Part shown: positions 30,084 through 39,744 of the stretch, in pieces
Numbering within the stretch: the stretch's first letter is position 1
Layout: the number at the start of each line of letters is the position of its first letter
Assembly (NCBI RefSeq): GCF_028462125.1
Contig: NZ_CP115468.1
Coordinates: 1,820,097-1,884,096, forward strand
Direction: 5' to 3'
Origin: Leptospira sp. GIMC2001
Lineage (GTDB): Bacteria > Spirochaetota > Leptospiria > Leptospirales > Leptospiraceae
DNA length: 64,000 bases
Notes under the pieces: generated by a model
Databases searched by the model: none
Seen by the model: the letters and a program-made list of their open reading frames with translations, nothing else
Told to the model about the DNA's origin: nothing
Program-made: the position numbers and the translations under genes

Positions 30084-30839
30084 ATGGTTCCCGTTCTTGA
30101 AATACGCGATTTGCATGCAAGCATTGCAGATAAAGAAATTCTAAAAGGTGTAAGTCTCAAAATTGCCCCAGGCGAAGTGCATGCAGTCATGGGTCCAAAT
30201 GGATCTGGTAAATCTACTCTTAGCAATGTGATACTTGGACATCCCAATTACGAAATCCAGTCAGGTGATATTCTATTGGATGGACAGTCCATTCTAAACC
30301 TTCCAACCGATGAGAGAGCAAGAAGAGGGGTCTTCCTTTGCTTCCAATATCCAACATCACTTCCTGGAATTACTGTTCCCAATTTCTTTCGCACAATTCT
30401 CAAATCTGTTCGAGGCAAAGAAGTTCCGATGAAAGAATTCAAAGCGGAACTCAAAGAAGGCATGAAGCTTCTGGAAATGCCTGAAACTTTTCTCAAAAGA
30501 TATGTAAATGATGGTTTTTCTGGTGGCGAAAAGAAGCGAAATGAGATTTTACAAATGGCACTTCTCAAACCAAAACTTTCTATTCTTGACGAGACAGATT
30601 CCGGATTGGATATAGATGCGCTTCGAATTGTATCCGAAGGAATCAATCGATGTAAGTCAAATGATAGATCTATTCTTCTCATAACACATTACCAACGCAT
30701 GCTCAATTATGTGGTGCCAGATTTCGTTCATGTATTTGCCGACGGAAGAATTATCAAAACTGGTAACAAAGAATTGGCACTTGAACTCGAATCGAAAGGT
30801 TATGATTGGTTGCTTGAACAAGCAGGTATCAAGATTTGA
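30084..30839 (+). CDS. sufC: Fe-S cluster assembly ATPase SufC
   Basis: This 251-residue ABC-type ATPase has the SufC start [20 protein letters not shown], Walker [11 protein letters not shown], the signature [12 protein letters not shown] and [22 protein letters not shown] 30084 is chosen because GAGG lies 4 bases upstream and this matches the family start; a TTG 12 bases earlier is in frame. SufC drives the SufBCD scaffold. It overlaps sufD by 4 bases. Confidence 0.95.
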   Translation: MVPVLEIRDLHASIADKEILKGVSLKIAPGEVHAVMGPNGSGKSTLSNVILGHPNYEIQSGDILLDGQSILNLPTDERARRGVFLCFQYPTSLPGITVPNFFRTILKSVRGKEVPMKEFKAELKEGMKLLEMPETFLKRYVNDGFSGGEKKRNEILQMALLKPKLSILDETDSGLDIDALRIVSEGINRCKSNDRSILLITHYQRMLNYVVPDFVHVFADGRIIKTGNKELALELESKGYDWLLEQAGIKI

Positions 30840-32011
30840 AAGTTTTGGATAGAACAAGCAAAATGTCAATCCAAGCCAAAGAACTTTTACAGAAGGCAAG
30901 TCTTCCAGATACTTCGTCGAATGAATCCTTTCGTAAATTTAATTTCAAGAATTTCCCGACAAATTTTGATAGAAAATTCAAGCCAGTTTATGATTTCGAT
31001 TCCTTGAATGCAAATCTTCCAAAAGAAATTCGCATTTCAAGTTTTTATTCCTTGGATGGTAAAAATCTAGATTACGTCAATTCGCTGTTAAATGAGTATG
31101 CAACTTTAGAAAATTATTTCTCGCTTACAACGATTGCCGAGAGTGAATCTGGAGTCTTCATTGATGTTGCATCAAATTTCCAATCAAATGAGCGATTGGT
31201 TTTAGAGCATCCAATTCTCTTGGAGATCGCATCTTATTTTCCGCTACTTATCATTCGAATCGGTGAGAATGCAAAAATTGAAATCACAGAAAAAATTATT
31301 TCTCAAGATTCTGAGGAAGAAGGATTTCAATTTATCAGCTCTCTTACTGTTGTAGATATTGGTAAAGGATCTAACGTAGAATTTCTTACAGATGAATCTC
31401 ATTCTAGTTCTGCTTTCCACTTTCGAAATTTAGTTACTAGAAGTTGGGAAGATAGCTCTTTAAAAAATATCCACTTCTATCTCGGTGGATATAGAGGCAA
31501 AACCATTCAACGAAATGAACTCTTAGGCAAGGGTGCAAATCTATTGGGTTACGGGATTACCGCTTCAAGCAAAAGAGAATTTATTGATACGGAAACGGAA
31601 GTCTTGCATCGAGCAGATTATACTGAAAGTGCAATTTTACATAAGGTCGTTGTTACTGATCGTTCGCATCATATATTCACAGGGAATTTACATATTCCTT
31701 CCAATTTAAAAAAAATAAAATCAAGTCAAGTAAATCACAATCTTTCACTTCATTCCACTGCAAGAGCTGAGTCCGTCCCCAAGTTGGAGATTTTTTCTGA
31801 AGATGTCCAATCATCACATGGCTCAACCGTTGGAGAAATCGATGAAGAACAGATTTTTTATCTGAAATCCAGAGGTCTAAATGAAGAGGATGCGAGACAT
31901 ATTCTCATTGAAGGGTTCTTGAGTGAGATATTGGATATGATTGGTGATGAAAACGAGATTGAAAGAATTCGAATCCTTTTAAAGAATAAGATATGGCCTT
32001 CCAAAGAATAG
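30836..32011 (+). CDS. sufD: Fe-S cluster assembly protein SufD
   Basis: This 391-residue protein has the SufB/SufD beta-helix core. Its C-terminal half carries [55 protein letters not shown] and [20 protein letters not shown]. It lacks the catalytic Cys typical of SufB, so SufD is the better name. The start is TTG overlapping the sufC stop; an ATG at 30863 is possible. sufB, normally next door, is absent from the cluster. Confidence 0.9.
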   Translation: MKVLDRTSKMSIQAKELLQKASLPDTSSNESFRKFNFKNFPTNFDRKFKPVYDFDSLNANLPKEIRISSFYSLDGKNLDYVNSLLNEYATLENYFSLTTIAESESGVFIDVASNFQSNERLVLEHPILLEIASYFPLLIIRIGENAKIEITEKIISQDSEEEGFQFISSLTVVDIGKGSNVEFLTDESHSSSAFHFRNLVTRSWEDSSLKNIHFYLGGYRGKTIQRNELLGKGANLLGYGITASSKREFIDTETEVLHRADYTESAILHKVVVTDRSHHIFTGNLHIPSNLKKIKSSQVNHNLSLHSTARAESVPKLEIFSEDVQSSHGSTVGEIDEEQIFYLKSRGLNEEDARHILIEGFLSEILDMIGDENEIERIRILLKNKIWPSKE

Positions 32012-32301
32012 CATCTAAGCAAGATATTGAAGAGGATAAAGTCTATTCCTTCACAACTAAGTTTTGTGATCTTGCAATTGTCAAAAGAGGAAATAATTTT
32101 TTTGCCTTCGAAGACGTTTGTACGCACGACGGCGGTACAATTTCCGAAGGAGAATTGCGAGGAGATGTGATCATCTGTCCTAGGCATTTTGCAGAATTTG
32201 ATATCAGGAATGGCAAAGTGTTGTGTATGCCAGCAACAGAAGATTTACCAGTCTATCCCATACGAATCAATGGTGATGAGATTGAAGTGGATTTGGAGTA
32301 A
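31993..32301 (+). CDS. Rieske [2Fe-2S] ferredoxin
   Basis: This 102-residue single-domain protein has both Rieske ligand pairs: C43-T-H45 and C62-P-R-H65, separated by 16 residues. It resembles the small soluble ferredoxins of non-haem dioxygenase and SUF systems (HcaC/SufX-like). It overlaps sufD by 19 bases and ends 3 bases before sufS, so it is a fixed member of the suf operon. It may give electrons for cluster assembly; this is inferred only from position. Confidence 0.9.
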   Translation: MAFQRIASKQDIEEDKVYSFTTKFCDLAIVKRGNNFFAFEDVCTHDGGTISEGELRGDVIICPRHFAEFDIRNGKVLCMPATEDLPVYPIRINGDEIEVDLE

Positions 32302-32304
32302 TTT

Positions 32305-33543
32305 ATGTTAGATGCCAAAAGAATAAAAACGGATTTTCCCATTTTGCAGACAACTATGAACGGTAAACCGTTGGTTTATCTGGATAATGCCGCAAGTTCG
32401 CAGAAACCATTTCAAGTAATCGATAGCGTTGAAAGATACTATAGAGAAGAAAATGCTAATATTCATCGTGGTGTATACTTATTATCTCAGAAAGCAACAG
32501 AGAAATTTGAAAAAACTCGAATCAAAATTTCTAATTTTATAAAAGCACAATGTGCTAAAGCAATTATCTATACAAGCGGTACTACGGAGAGCATCAACTT
32601 AGTTGCACAGGCTTGGGGCAGGGCAAATGTTCATGAAGGAGACAATGTCGTACTTTCTCATTTTGAACACCACTCAAATATTGTTCCTTGGCAAATGCTT
32701 ACAGCTGAGAAAAAAGCAACTTTGAGTTACATAGGTTTTGATTCTGACTACATGTATGATCTAAGCAATTTAGATTCAATTATCACTCCAAAAACCAAAA
32801 TCGTTTCCATCTCTCAAATGTCCAATGTTACAGGAAGTATTCTTAACATTAAGCCTATTATCGAGAAAGCAAGAAGTGTTGGTGCACTTGTTTTTCTAGA
32901 TGGAGCTCAAGGGGCTTGTCATATTCCAACCAATGTAAAAGAGTTGGATGTAGATTTCTATGCCTTTAGCGCACATAAGATGCTTGGTCCAACAGGGATC
33001 GGAGTTCTATATGGCAAAGAAGATATTCTTGAGGCTATGCCACCTTGGAAGGGTGGTGGTGATATGATAGAAAATGTTGAATTGCAGTATTCTACCTATG
33101 CGCATCTTCCAGCGAAACTAGAAGCGGGAACTCCGAATATTGCAGGTGTTATGGGACTTGCTTCGGCAATTGATTATCTCAATGATATTGGACTCGAAAA
33201 TATTCACGAACATGAAATGAGTCTTATGGACTATGCCTTGGAGAAAATTCAAGAAATTCCTAATATAACTTTGTATATGCCAAAAGATCGCAAAAATCGA
33301 GGTGGTGTACTTTCCTTTAATATGGAAGGGATTCATCCGACAGATATAGGAACCATTCTTGATGAAGAAGGAATTGCAGTTCGAACTGGACATCATTGCT
33401 GTCAACCTTTTATGAAATTGAATGAAATTCCTGGAACATGTCGAGCAAGTTTCTATCTATACAATACACGAGAAGATGTGGATGCTTTCATTCAGGCTTT
33501 AAAGAAAGTTCACAAATTGTTTAGTAAATTTGTCAAAGCGTAG
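32305..33543 (+). CDS. sufS: Cysteine desulfurase SufS
   Basis: This 412-residue PLP enzyme takes sulfur from cysteine for Fe-S clusters. It has the SufS start [20 protein letters not shown], the PLP Lys K225 in [13 protein letters not shown], and the catalytic Cys C365 in [10 protein letters not shown], where a second Cys follows directly. It is group II by its active-site loop. No sufE or sufU is adjacent, so the sulfur acceptor is not identified here. Confidence 0.96.
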   Translation: MLDAKRIKTDFPILQTTMNGKPLVYLDNAASSQKPFQVIDSVERYYREENANIHRGVYLLSQKATEKFEKTRIKISNFIKAQCAKAIIYTSGTTESINLVAQAWGRANVHEGDNVVLSHFEHHSNIVPWQMLTAEKKATLSYIGFDSDYMYDLSNLDSIITPKTKIVSISQMSNVTGSILNIKPIIEKARSVGALVFLDGAQGACHIPTNVKELDVDFYAFSAHKMLGPTGIGVLYGKEDILEAMPPWKGGGDMIENVELQYSTYAHLPAKLEAGTPNIAGVMGLASAIDYLNDIGLENIHEHEMSLMDYALEKIQEIPNITLYMPKDRKNRGGVLSFNMEGIHPTDIGTILDEEGIAVRTGHHCCQPFMKLNEIPGTCRASFYLYNTREDVDAFIQALKKVHKLFSKFVKA

Positions 33544-33612
33544 ATTTGAATAAGCTAAAATTAATATTAAGTTTGCATCTGAATTTTATGAACGAATCAT
33601 TGGAGTTTTTTT

Positions 33613-33930
33613 ATGATCCATCTTGAAACAGAAAAAGATAAAGAAGTATTCGAGCAGATTCAATATGTTCAAGATCCTGAAATTGGAATTGCGATCACAG
33701 AATTGGGTCTAGTTTACGAAGTAAAAACGGAAAATGATAAAGCATTAGTTAAGATGACCTACACGAGTATGGCTTGTCCTGCTGGCGCTCAGATGAAGAG
33801 AGAAGTTGAAGAGGCGGCTCTTCGGGTGGAAGGTATTGATTCAGTTGAAGTTGAGATCGTATGGACTCCGAAATGGGATCCACGCGAAATGGCATCGGAA
33901 GATGCAAAGGATATGCTAGGAATTTTTTAG
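33613..33930 (+). CDS. sufT: SufT-like MIP18/DUF59 protein
   Basis: This 105-residue protein has the DUF59 pattern [19 protein letters not shown] and [19 protein letters not shown] with the conserved Cys in MACPAG. Members (SufT, PaaD-type, MIP18) help mature Fe-S proteins. It lies 69 bases after sufS on the same strand, and its stop abuts the ggt start codon. The suf context makes SufT the best name. Confidence 0.85.
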   Translation: MIHLETEKDKEVFEQIQYVQDPEIGIAITELGLVYEVKTENDKALVKMTYTSMACPAGAQMKREVEEAALRVEGIDSVEVEIVWTPKWDPREMASEDAKDMLGIF

Positions 33931-35679
33931 TTGGAATATAGATTGTATTTGTTTCCAACTAAAATGTCTACCTATAGAAAGCTATCTGTAAGTTCAGGAA
34001 AGTTATTCAATTGCATAATGATTGTTATGCTAATTTTAGCATGCAAATCATCTAATACTGCTTTTGCCCAGACAGGAAATGAATTCGCCATTGCAACCGA
34101 TCACCCACTTGCATCACAGGCGGGTAAACAAATCTACAATGCAGGTGGAAATGTTATAGATGCATTTGTAGCTGCGTCTTTTGCTATTTCTGTCCTAAGA
34201 CCGCAATCAACCAGTCTTGCTGGTGGAGGATTTGCCTTAATCCATTGGGAGAAATCCCAAGTTACTAAGGCTTTCGATTTTCGTGAAAGAGCTCCAATGC
34301 GAGCATCTAGAAAAATGTATTTGAATGCAGATAATTCGGTTAAGCCGCAAGCTTCCTTGTTTGGATTTGGAAGTGTCGCAGTACCTGGAAATGTTCGAGG
34401 GCTACTTGATATTCATGAAAAGTACGGACGACTTACTAGAGAGCAGGTTCTTACACCGTCGCTTAGGCTGGCAGAAGAAGGATTTACTGTCTATCCTGAT
34501 CTAGCAGAAGCAATTGAGAAATCGCAAGAGCAGATGAGCGATGACATGAAATCTATTTTTTCAAATCAGGGGAGATTGCTGAAAGCAGGAGAAGTTTTGG
34601 TTCAAAAAGATCTTGCGAATACAATTCGATTGATAATACAAAATGGATCACAAGAATTCTATGAACTAGAAACTTCGAAAAAAATAATAGCTGCTATGCG
34701 CTCAGGTGGTGGCTACATAACTGAAGAAGACCTCATCCGTTACAAAACGATAGAACGAGAACCAATTGAGGTAAACTATCGCGATAAAAAAATCATTAGT
34801 TTTCCACCTCCTTCTTCCGGAGTGTTCTTGCTAGAAATACTTTCTATATTGAATTCTCAAGATCTTGATCAGTATAAAAAAGAAAATCCTATTGAATTCT
34901 ATAGATTCTTTATTGAAGCAATGCGACAAGGATACAAGGATCGATCTGAGTATGGTGGAGATCCAAAATTTACCAATGTTCCCGTGGATGCAATATTATC
35001 ATCTGCTTATACTGCAGATCAATTTCTCCAAATTAAAAGAATCGTTCTCGAAAAACCCAAATCCAATAAAAAGAATACAGATCAAATGCCGGAAACATTA
35101 GAATCTTATAATACTACTCATATTTCCGTAATTGATAAAGAAGGCAATGCTGTTAGTTCTACTCAATCTTTAAACTATATTTTTGGATCCAGGGTCGTTG
35201 CAAAAGGAACGGGACTTGTCCTAAATGATACAATGGATGATTTTTCTGTAGCAACAGGAACTCCCAATGCTTATGGTCTTGTTGGCGGACTTGCGAATTC
35301 AATTGAGCCTGGAAAGATACCACTATCTAGTATGTCTCCGACAATTGTTTTGGATGATAATAAGACTTGGCTTGTATTGGGTGCGCCTGGTGGATCATTT
35401 ATTCCGACAGCGATTTTGAATACATTAGTCAATCGCATTGATTTCGACATGTCTTATTCTGATTCAGTATCAAGCTTGCGTGTTCATCATCAATATAAAC
35501 CGGATCTCGTCTTTGCCGAAGAGGGGCTCAATAAAGATCTTGAACCTCTAGAGAAATATGGATATAAAATGAAGTTTACACCTAATAGAGCTAAGGTTTT
35601 TCTTGTAGAGAAAGATCGAAATGGTAGATTGCATGCGGTGTCAGATCCTCGAGGACAAGGAATTCCAGCAGTAGAATAA
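33931..35679 (+). CDS. ggt: Gamma-glutamyltransferase
   Basis: This 582-residue Ntn-hydrolase precursor splits gamma-glutamyl bonds of glutathione. The nucleophile Thr begins TTHISVIDKEGNAVSSTQS, where self-cleavage makes the small subunit. The large subunit has AGGGFALIHWEK, FDFRERAPMRAS and the small one LSSMSPTIVLDD and LGAPGGSFIPTAI. The export signal from ATG 33964 contains LILAC, a lipobox, followed by an AFAQ signal-peptidase-I-like site, so the protein is either a lipoprotein or periplasmic. TTG 33931 is the longer start. It ends 2 bases before the gshA-like gene. Confidence 0.93.
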   Translation: MEYRLYLFPTKMSTYRKLSVSSGKLFNCIMIVMLILACKSSNTAFAQTGNEFAIATDHPLASQAGKQIYNAGGNVIDAFVAASFAISVLRPQSTSLAGGGFALIHWEKSQVTKAFDFRERAPMRASRKMYLNADNSVKPQASLFGFGSVAVPGNVRGLLDIHEKYGRLTREQVLTPSLRLAEEGFTVYPDLAEAIEKSQEQMSDDMKSIFSNQGRLLKAGEVLVQKDLANTIRLIIQNGSQEFYELETSKKIIAAMRSGGGYITEEDLIRYKTIEREPIEVNYRDKKIISFPPPSSGVFLLEILSILNSQDLDQYKKENPIEFYRFFIEAMRQGYKDRSEYGGDPKFTNVPVDAILSSAYTADQFLQIKRIVLEKPKSNKKNTDQMPETLESYNTTHISVIDKEGNAVSSTQSLNYIFGSRVVAKGTGLVLNDTMDDFSVATGTPNAYGLVGGLANSIEPGKIPLSSMSPTIVLDDNKTWLVLGAPGGSFIPTAILNTLVNRIDFDMSYSDSVSSLRVHHQYKPDLVFAEEGLNKDLEPLEKYGYKMKFTPNRAKVFLVEKDRNGRLHAVSDPRGQGIPAVE

Positions 35680-35681
35680 GG

Positions 35682-37340
35682 ATGAATATGCTTGATCATT
35701 TTCTAAAAAATAAAAAAAATTCAAAGTTGCTTTCGAAAACTATCCTTGGACTAGAACGAGAAACCGTTCGCACAAGTAGCAAAGCTGAGATTAGCCAGAA
35801 AACTCATCCAATCGGTCTTGGATCTGCATATACTCATCCATTAATAAAAACAGATTTTTCAGAATCTCAAGTTGAATATTCTACTAAGCCGTCAGCGAAG
35901 ACCAAGTCTGTCCTCAAGAACCTATCTGATCTGCATGTATTCACTTGGGAGAATCTAGATTCTGAAGGTTTGTGGCCATTTAGCATGCCACCCAAATTGC
36001 CTGAGTCGGAAGCCAAAATTCCACTCGCGATTTATGGAGATACGGAGGATGCAAAAAAGAAAACAATCTATCGTAACGGACTTGGCTTTCGTTACGGACG
36101 AAAAATGCAGACGATATCTGGAGTGCATGTCAATGTAAGCTTCTCGAAATCTCTTATGGAATGGGCGTCCATGCAGAGGTTTGGTAAAAAGTTAGACATT
36201 CATACTCAATCTCAGCTCTATTTAGATACAATTCGTAACTTCAATCGATATTCTTTTTTGATTTTATATTTTTTTGGAGCATCTCCGGCTATGGATAGTA
36301 GTTTTACGAAGAAGCTTCCTGGTTTAGAGAAATGGGATGATAATACCTTCTATGGACCACATGCAACAACTCTTCGTTTGAGCGAGTTAGGTTATACAAG
36401 CCAAGTGCAGAACAGTTTGTACATATCATTCAATAGTTTAAAAGAATATATCAATGGGCTTTGTAAAGCGATCAGTACAACTTTTGCTCCATATTCTCAA
36501 TACAATCCGAAGAAATCCTCTTCTAAGCTAAAACAACTCAACGATTTCTATTTACAGATCGAAAATGAATATTACACACTTGTCCGTCCTAAGCAAATTC
36601 CGAGATCGGGTGAGCGACCGATCGATTCATTAAACGAGAGAGGAATTCGTTATATAGAAGTACGATGTATTGATGCTGATCCTTTCAGTCCTATTGGAGT
36701 CTCTGAAGAGGCGATACTTTTTACCCAATTGTACTTACTCTATTGTCTACTCAATGATTCTCCGAAGATGGATGAAGCGGAAAAAAAACAATGGGATAAC
36801 AATCAATATGAAGTTGTCTGGAATGGACGAGACCTAAATACCAAATACAAAGTGTTTGAAGAAAACAAAACGATTGTAGAATGGGGCAATCAAATCTTGG
36901 ATAAGTTACAAGGCATAGCTGAGTTCTGGGATCAGGAAACCAAGTCAGTAAAATTCACTGAAGTGATAAAAAATCAAAGATTCAAACTTTCTCATCCGGA
37001 AGAAACTCCGAGTGGTGCCATTCTTAAGATTTTTGAACGAGACAAAATTGGTTTCTTAGAACTTGGAATGCGATTATCCAAAAAATATATGAACTACTTT
37101 TCCCAAAGAGGAATCGATAGCTGCCTTCGCTCTGATTTGTTAGAAATGAGTAAGGTATCTTTTGCTGAACTAAAAAAATTAGAAGAAGCAGATAAGATTC
37201 GAGAAAAGAATTTGGATAAAAAACATTCGAAGAATCTAGAGATCGATAAAGCTTCAGAAATCATCAAAACAAAAAACTCAGATAAATCCAATCGCCCGAC
37301 ACTTGTGGAATTAGCTAAAGTTTGTTGCGGCAGGTCGTAA
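35682..37340 (+). CDS. gshA: Glutamate-cysteine ligase (GshA-like part of a split GshF pair)
   Basis: This 552-residue protein resembles proteobacterial GshA and the N-terminal part of GshF: ILGLERETVRTSSKAEISQ, HPLIKTDFSESQVEYSTKP, GLGFRYGRKMQTISGVHVN and later GIRYIEVRCIDADPFSPIGV. It makes gamma-glutamylcysteine from Glu, Cys and ATP. The C-terminal 40 or so residues are a charged linker-like stretch, as if cut where GshF continues into its ATP-grasp domain. The next gene, 3 bases away, is that ATP-grasp half. Confidence 0.9.
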   Translation: MNMLDHFLKNKKNSKLLSKTILGLERETVRTSSKAEISQKTHPIGLGSAYTHPLIKTDFSESQVEYSTKPSAKTKSVLKNLSDLHVFTWENLDSEGLWPFSMPPKLPESEAKIPLAIYGDTEDAKKKTIYRNGLGFRYGRKMQTISGVHVNVSFSKSLMEWASMQRFGKKLDIHTQSQLYLDTIRNFNRYSFLILYFFGASPAMDSSFTKKLPGLEKWDDNTFYGPHATTLRLSELGYTSQVQNSLYISFNSLKEYINGLCKAISTTFAPYSQYNPKKSSSKLKQLNDFYLQIENEYYTLVRPKQIPRSGERPIDSLNERGIRYIEVRCIDADPFSPIGVSEEAILFTQLYLLYCLLNDSPKMDEAEKKQWDNNQYEVVWNGRDLNTKYKVFEENKTIVEWGNQILDKLQGIAEFWDQETKSVKFTEVIKNQRFKLSHPEETPSGAILKIFERDKIGFLELGMRLSKKYMNYFSQRGIDSCLRSDLLEMSKVSFAELKKLEEADKIREKNLDKKHSKNLEIDKASEIIKTKNSDKSNRPTLVELAKVCCGRS

Positions 37341-37343
37341 AAT

Positions 37344-38342
37344 ATGGATGAGTATATTCTGCCAGGCAATGAGGATATGGAAATATCTACGCAAATTATT
37401 TTAAGAGAAGCAGCAGCACGTGGAATTCAATTTGAAATCTTAGATAGGCCGGAAAACTTCATTGAATTGATCAAAAATGGAAAGTCTGAATTTATCAAAG
37501 AAGCATCGAAAACCAGATTAGATAGTTACATGACCTATCTAGTGATGGAGAATAAGATTGTCTCCAAAAAAGTTTTGTCAACGGCTGGTCTTCGAGTTCC
37601 TATTGGAGATTCCTATTCCAGTGTGAATTCGGCTAAGTCCGATTACACAAAATTTAAAAATATAAAAAAAGTTATTAAACCTGTAACAACGAATTTTGGT
37701 ATTGGGATTTTTATTTCCGAACCAAATGAATCCGAGGAAGAATATCTAGATAAAGTAAAAGCCGCTCTAGAATTTTCCCCATCTGTGATTGTTGAAGAGT
37801 TTCTCAATGGACCCGAGTACCGTTTTCTTGTGTTAGGTTATAAAGTAGCAGCTGTCTGCAATAGGATTCCTGCGAATGTAGTGGGGGACAACTTGCATAC
37901 AGTAAGCGAACTTGTCGATATAAAGAATCAAGATCCACGAAGAGGTGTTGGACACAAGACTCCGCTTGAAAAAATCCAAAAATCCAATATTGAGACAGAA
38001 ATTTTAAAAGTCAATGGTCTCAATTGGGATTATATTCCTAAACAAGGAGAGATCGTTTATTTGCGTAAGAACTCCAATATATCAACTGGTGGAGATTCCA
38101 TAGATGTAACGGACCTGGTTCATCCCGACTATTTTAAAATTGCAGAAAATGCGGCGAGGGCAGTTGAATCTCAGATTTGTGGTGTGGATATCATTTCAGA
38201 ATCAATTGAATCCCTCCCGTCATCAGAAAATTATGGAATCTTGGAAATCAATTTCAATCCAGTATTGTACATTCATGATTTTCCTTATGAAGGAAAGAAT
38301 CGCAAAGTGGGTGCTAAAGTTTTGGATCTACTGGGTTTTTGA
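37344..38342 (+). CDS. ATP-grasp glutathione synthase (C-terminal half of split GshF)
   Basis: This 332-residue protein matches the ATP-grasp half of bifunctional GshF: STQIILREAAARGIQFEILD, MTYLVMENKIVSKKVL, VIKPVTTNFGIGIFI, SVIVEEFLNGPEYRFLVLG and NISTGGDSIDVTDLVHPDY. The end EINFNPVLYIHDFPYEGKNR carries the metal-binding Glu/Asn. It should add glycine to gamma-glutamylcysteine. It differs from the normal GshB family. The 3-base gap to gshA indicates one operon with ggt. Confidence 0.87.
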   Translation: MDEYILPGNEDMEISTQIILREAAARGIQFEILDRPENFIELIKNGKSEFIKEASKTRLDSYMTYLVMENKIVSKKVLSTAGLRVPIGDSYSSVNSAKSDYTKFKNIKKVIKPVTTNFGIGIFISEPNESEEEYLDKVKAALEFSPSVIVEEFLNGPEYRFLVLGYKVAAVCNRIPANVVGDNLHTVSELVDIKNQDPRRGVGHKTPLEKIQKSNIETEILKVNGLNWDYIPKQGEIVYLRKNSNISTGGDSIDVTDLVHPDYFKIAENAARAVESQICGVDIISESIESLPSSENYGILEINFNPVLYIHDFPYEGKNRKVGAKVLDLLGF

Positions 38343-38388
38343 AGTTGTTAATATTTTATTTCGATAATGGAAGCCAATTAGAAAAAAG

Positions 38389-38417
38389 TTGACCTTCCTG
38401 GCCGTAAATAGGAATAT
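38389..38417 (+). promoter_or_regulatory. Possible sigma70 promoter before a lipoprotein gene
   Basis: TTGACC (38389-38394), a 17-base spacer and GAATAT (38412-38417) precede the lipoprotein start at 38454 by 36 bases. The -10 box is only partly consensus; an overlapping TATATG may be used instead. Confidence 0.45.
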
Positions 38418-38453
38418 ATGGAAAGTCTATTTTACTTAAAGGAATCGAGCTGA

Positions 38454-38927
38454 ATGAAAAGATTTATTCTTATCGTCAATATTTTATTCATAGTGTTTTT
38501 AACCTTGAATTGTTCTGCAAGAAATTACTATTATAGTGATAAAATTACCAATATTCCCATCAGAAGCAAACCTCCAGAAAAATTAAGTCATGATGATCCA
38601 AATTTTCCAAAGGAAGAATATGCTTTGTTAACTTCAACCAACAACGTATTTATTCGAGAACTTGATGATGAATTAGTCGGAGGTTTGGGAAATTTATTTG
38701 AATATATAGTAATTCTTCCTGGGAAGCATACTGTTTCTGTAAGTTTAAACTCAATGAATGCAAAATCGTATAACGATCTGGAAGTTGAGTTTACTGTTAA
38801 AAAAAATCAGACTGTAGTTATTTGTGCATCAATTTTTGACAAAAAATGGAAACCGAGAGCCCATATCTTGGATGGCTTTTTGCCAAAGCTATTAGAGACA
38901 AAAGATTATCCTTATCCTTGTAGATAA
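38454..38927 (+). CDS. Hypothetical lipoprotein
   Basis: This 157-residue protein starts MKRFILIVNILFIVFLTLNC, so Cys20 after LTLN is the likely lipid site. The mature part ends with a compact beta-like stretch, IVILPGKHTVSVSLNSMNAKSYNDLEVEFTVKKNQTVVICAS, of a kind seen in PEGA-like and other small extracytoplasmic modules; this is only a resemblance. No family assigned. It has its own possible promoter and stands between the + strand gsh genes and the - strand glutaredoxins. Confidence 0.65.
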   Translation: MKRFILIVNILFIVFLTLNCSARNYYYSDKITNIPIRSKPPEKLSHDDPNFPKEEYALLTSTNNVFIRELDDELVGGLGNLFEYIVILPGKHTVSVSLNSMNAKSYNDLEVEFTVKKNQTVVICASIFDKKWKPRAHILDGFLPKLLETKDYPYPCR

Positions 38928-38944
38928 TATAAAAATAAACTAAT

Positions 38945-39190
38945 TTAAGCTTGAAATTTATTTTTTAGATAATGGATAATGTCGTTACTTTCATACATTT
39001 TGGTTTCGCCGTCTACCATAAATGGAACCTGATTGATTCCACCCAATTGCACGACTTCTTCTCTACCTTTCGTTCCTCTGTATGCTTCGATTAGTTCATA
39101 ATCTTTACCTGATTCTAGTCCAAGAGAATCCAGGGTTCTTATAACCCTGGCACAATACGGACAAGTTGGAAATTGATAAATTTTTATCAT
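38945..39190 (-). CDS. Glutaredoxin (dithiol, CPYC)
   Basis: This 81-residue thioredoxin-fold protein has the classical active site C10-P-Y-C13 in YQFPTCPYCARV, the cis-Pro in NQVPFMVDGETKMYESNDII, and normal glutaredoxin length. It may equally be the N-terminal domain of a GST-type fold. It is the last of a - strand run grx-grxD-bolA-gst-bolA, starting 14 bases downstream of grxD. Confidence 0.87.
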   Translation of the reverse strand: MIKIYQFPTCPYCARVIRTLDSLGLESGKDYELIEAYRGTKGREEVVQLGGINQVPFMVDGETKMYESNDIIHYLKNKFQA

Positions 39191-39204
39191 AATTTAGCTG
39201 TATC

Positions 39205-39516
39205 TTAAGATTTGATTTTGGATTCAAGATCTCCGGACTGGCTCATTTGAACAACGATATCATGTCCACCAACTAACTCTCCATTGATGTAAAGCTGTGG
39301 AATAGTAGGCCAGTTGCCATACTCTTTGATTCCTTCTCTGATCGCTGGATCTGAAAGTACATTGAAACTTCCGTAGTCAGTAGAAATCGAATTCAAGGTC
39401 GACACTACGCCCGCAGAAAATCCGCACATGGGTTGAGCCGGTGTTCCTTTCATGAAAAGAAAAACCTTTTTGCTTGCGATCATATCTTCTATTCTTTGTT
39501 TTGTTGCTGCGTCCAA
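39205..39516 (-). CDS. grxD: Monothiol glutaredoxin (CGFS type)
   Basis: This 103-residue protein has the CGFS active site (C31) in GTPAQPMCGFSAGVV, then YGNWPTIPQLYINGELVGGHDIV, the Grx4 pattern. Such proteins bind [2Fe-2S] clusters with glutathione and pass them on, often with BolA. A BolA gene ends 2 bases upstream of its start, which supports that partnership. Confidence 0.95.
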   Translation of the reverse strand: MDAATKQRIEDMIASKKVFLFMKGTPAQPMCGFSAGVVSTLNSISTDYGSFNVLSDPAIREGIKEYGNWPTIPQLYINGELVGGHDIVVQMSQSGDLESKIKS

Positions 39517-39518
39517 AA

Positions 39519-39743
39519 TTATTTACTCCTTGTTTCTAAACCTAATGCATGAACTTCTTGCTTGAGTTCTTCTCGCAATGTATCGTAGACCATCCGATGC
39601 TGTTCTAATATTCCTTTTCCTTCAAAACCTGGATAGACTACGATTGCTTTGATATGGACACCGTCGTTGTACGGGTCTCGGATTTCGACCTGGCTTCCTG
39701 GTAGTCCAGATTCAATTTTTTTTCTGATTTCCTCTACAGTCAT
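39519..39743 (-). CDS. BolA-family protein (IbaG/BolA2-like)
   Basis: This 74-residue protein has EEIRKKIESGLPGSQVEIRDPYNDGVHIKAIVV and the invariant His in LEQHRMVYDTLREEL. The second conserved position is a Cys or His in the family; here YNDGVHIKAIVV gives His. It lies between a GST and grxD, with only 1-2 bases between genes. It probably forms a [2Fe-2S] heterodimer with the CGFS glutaredoxin. Confidence 0.9.
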   Translation of the reverse strand: MTVEEIRKKIESGLPGSQVEIRDPYNDGVHIKAIVVYPGFEGKGILEQHRMVYDTLREELKQEVHALGLETRSK

Positions 39744-39744
39744 A

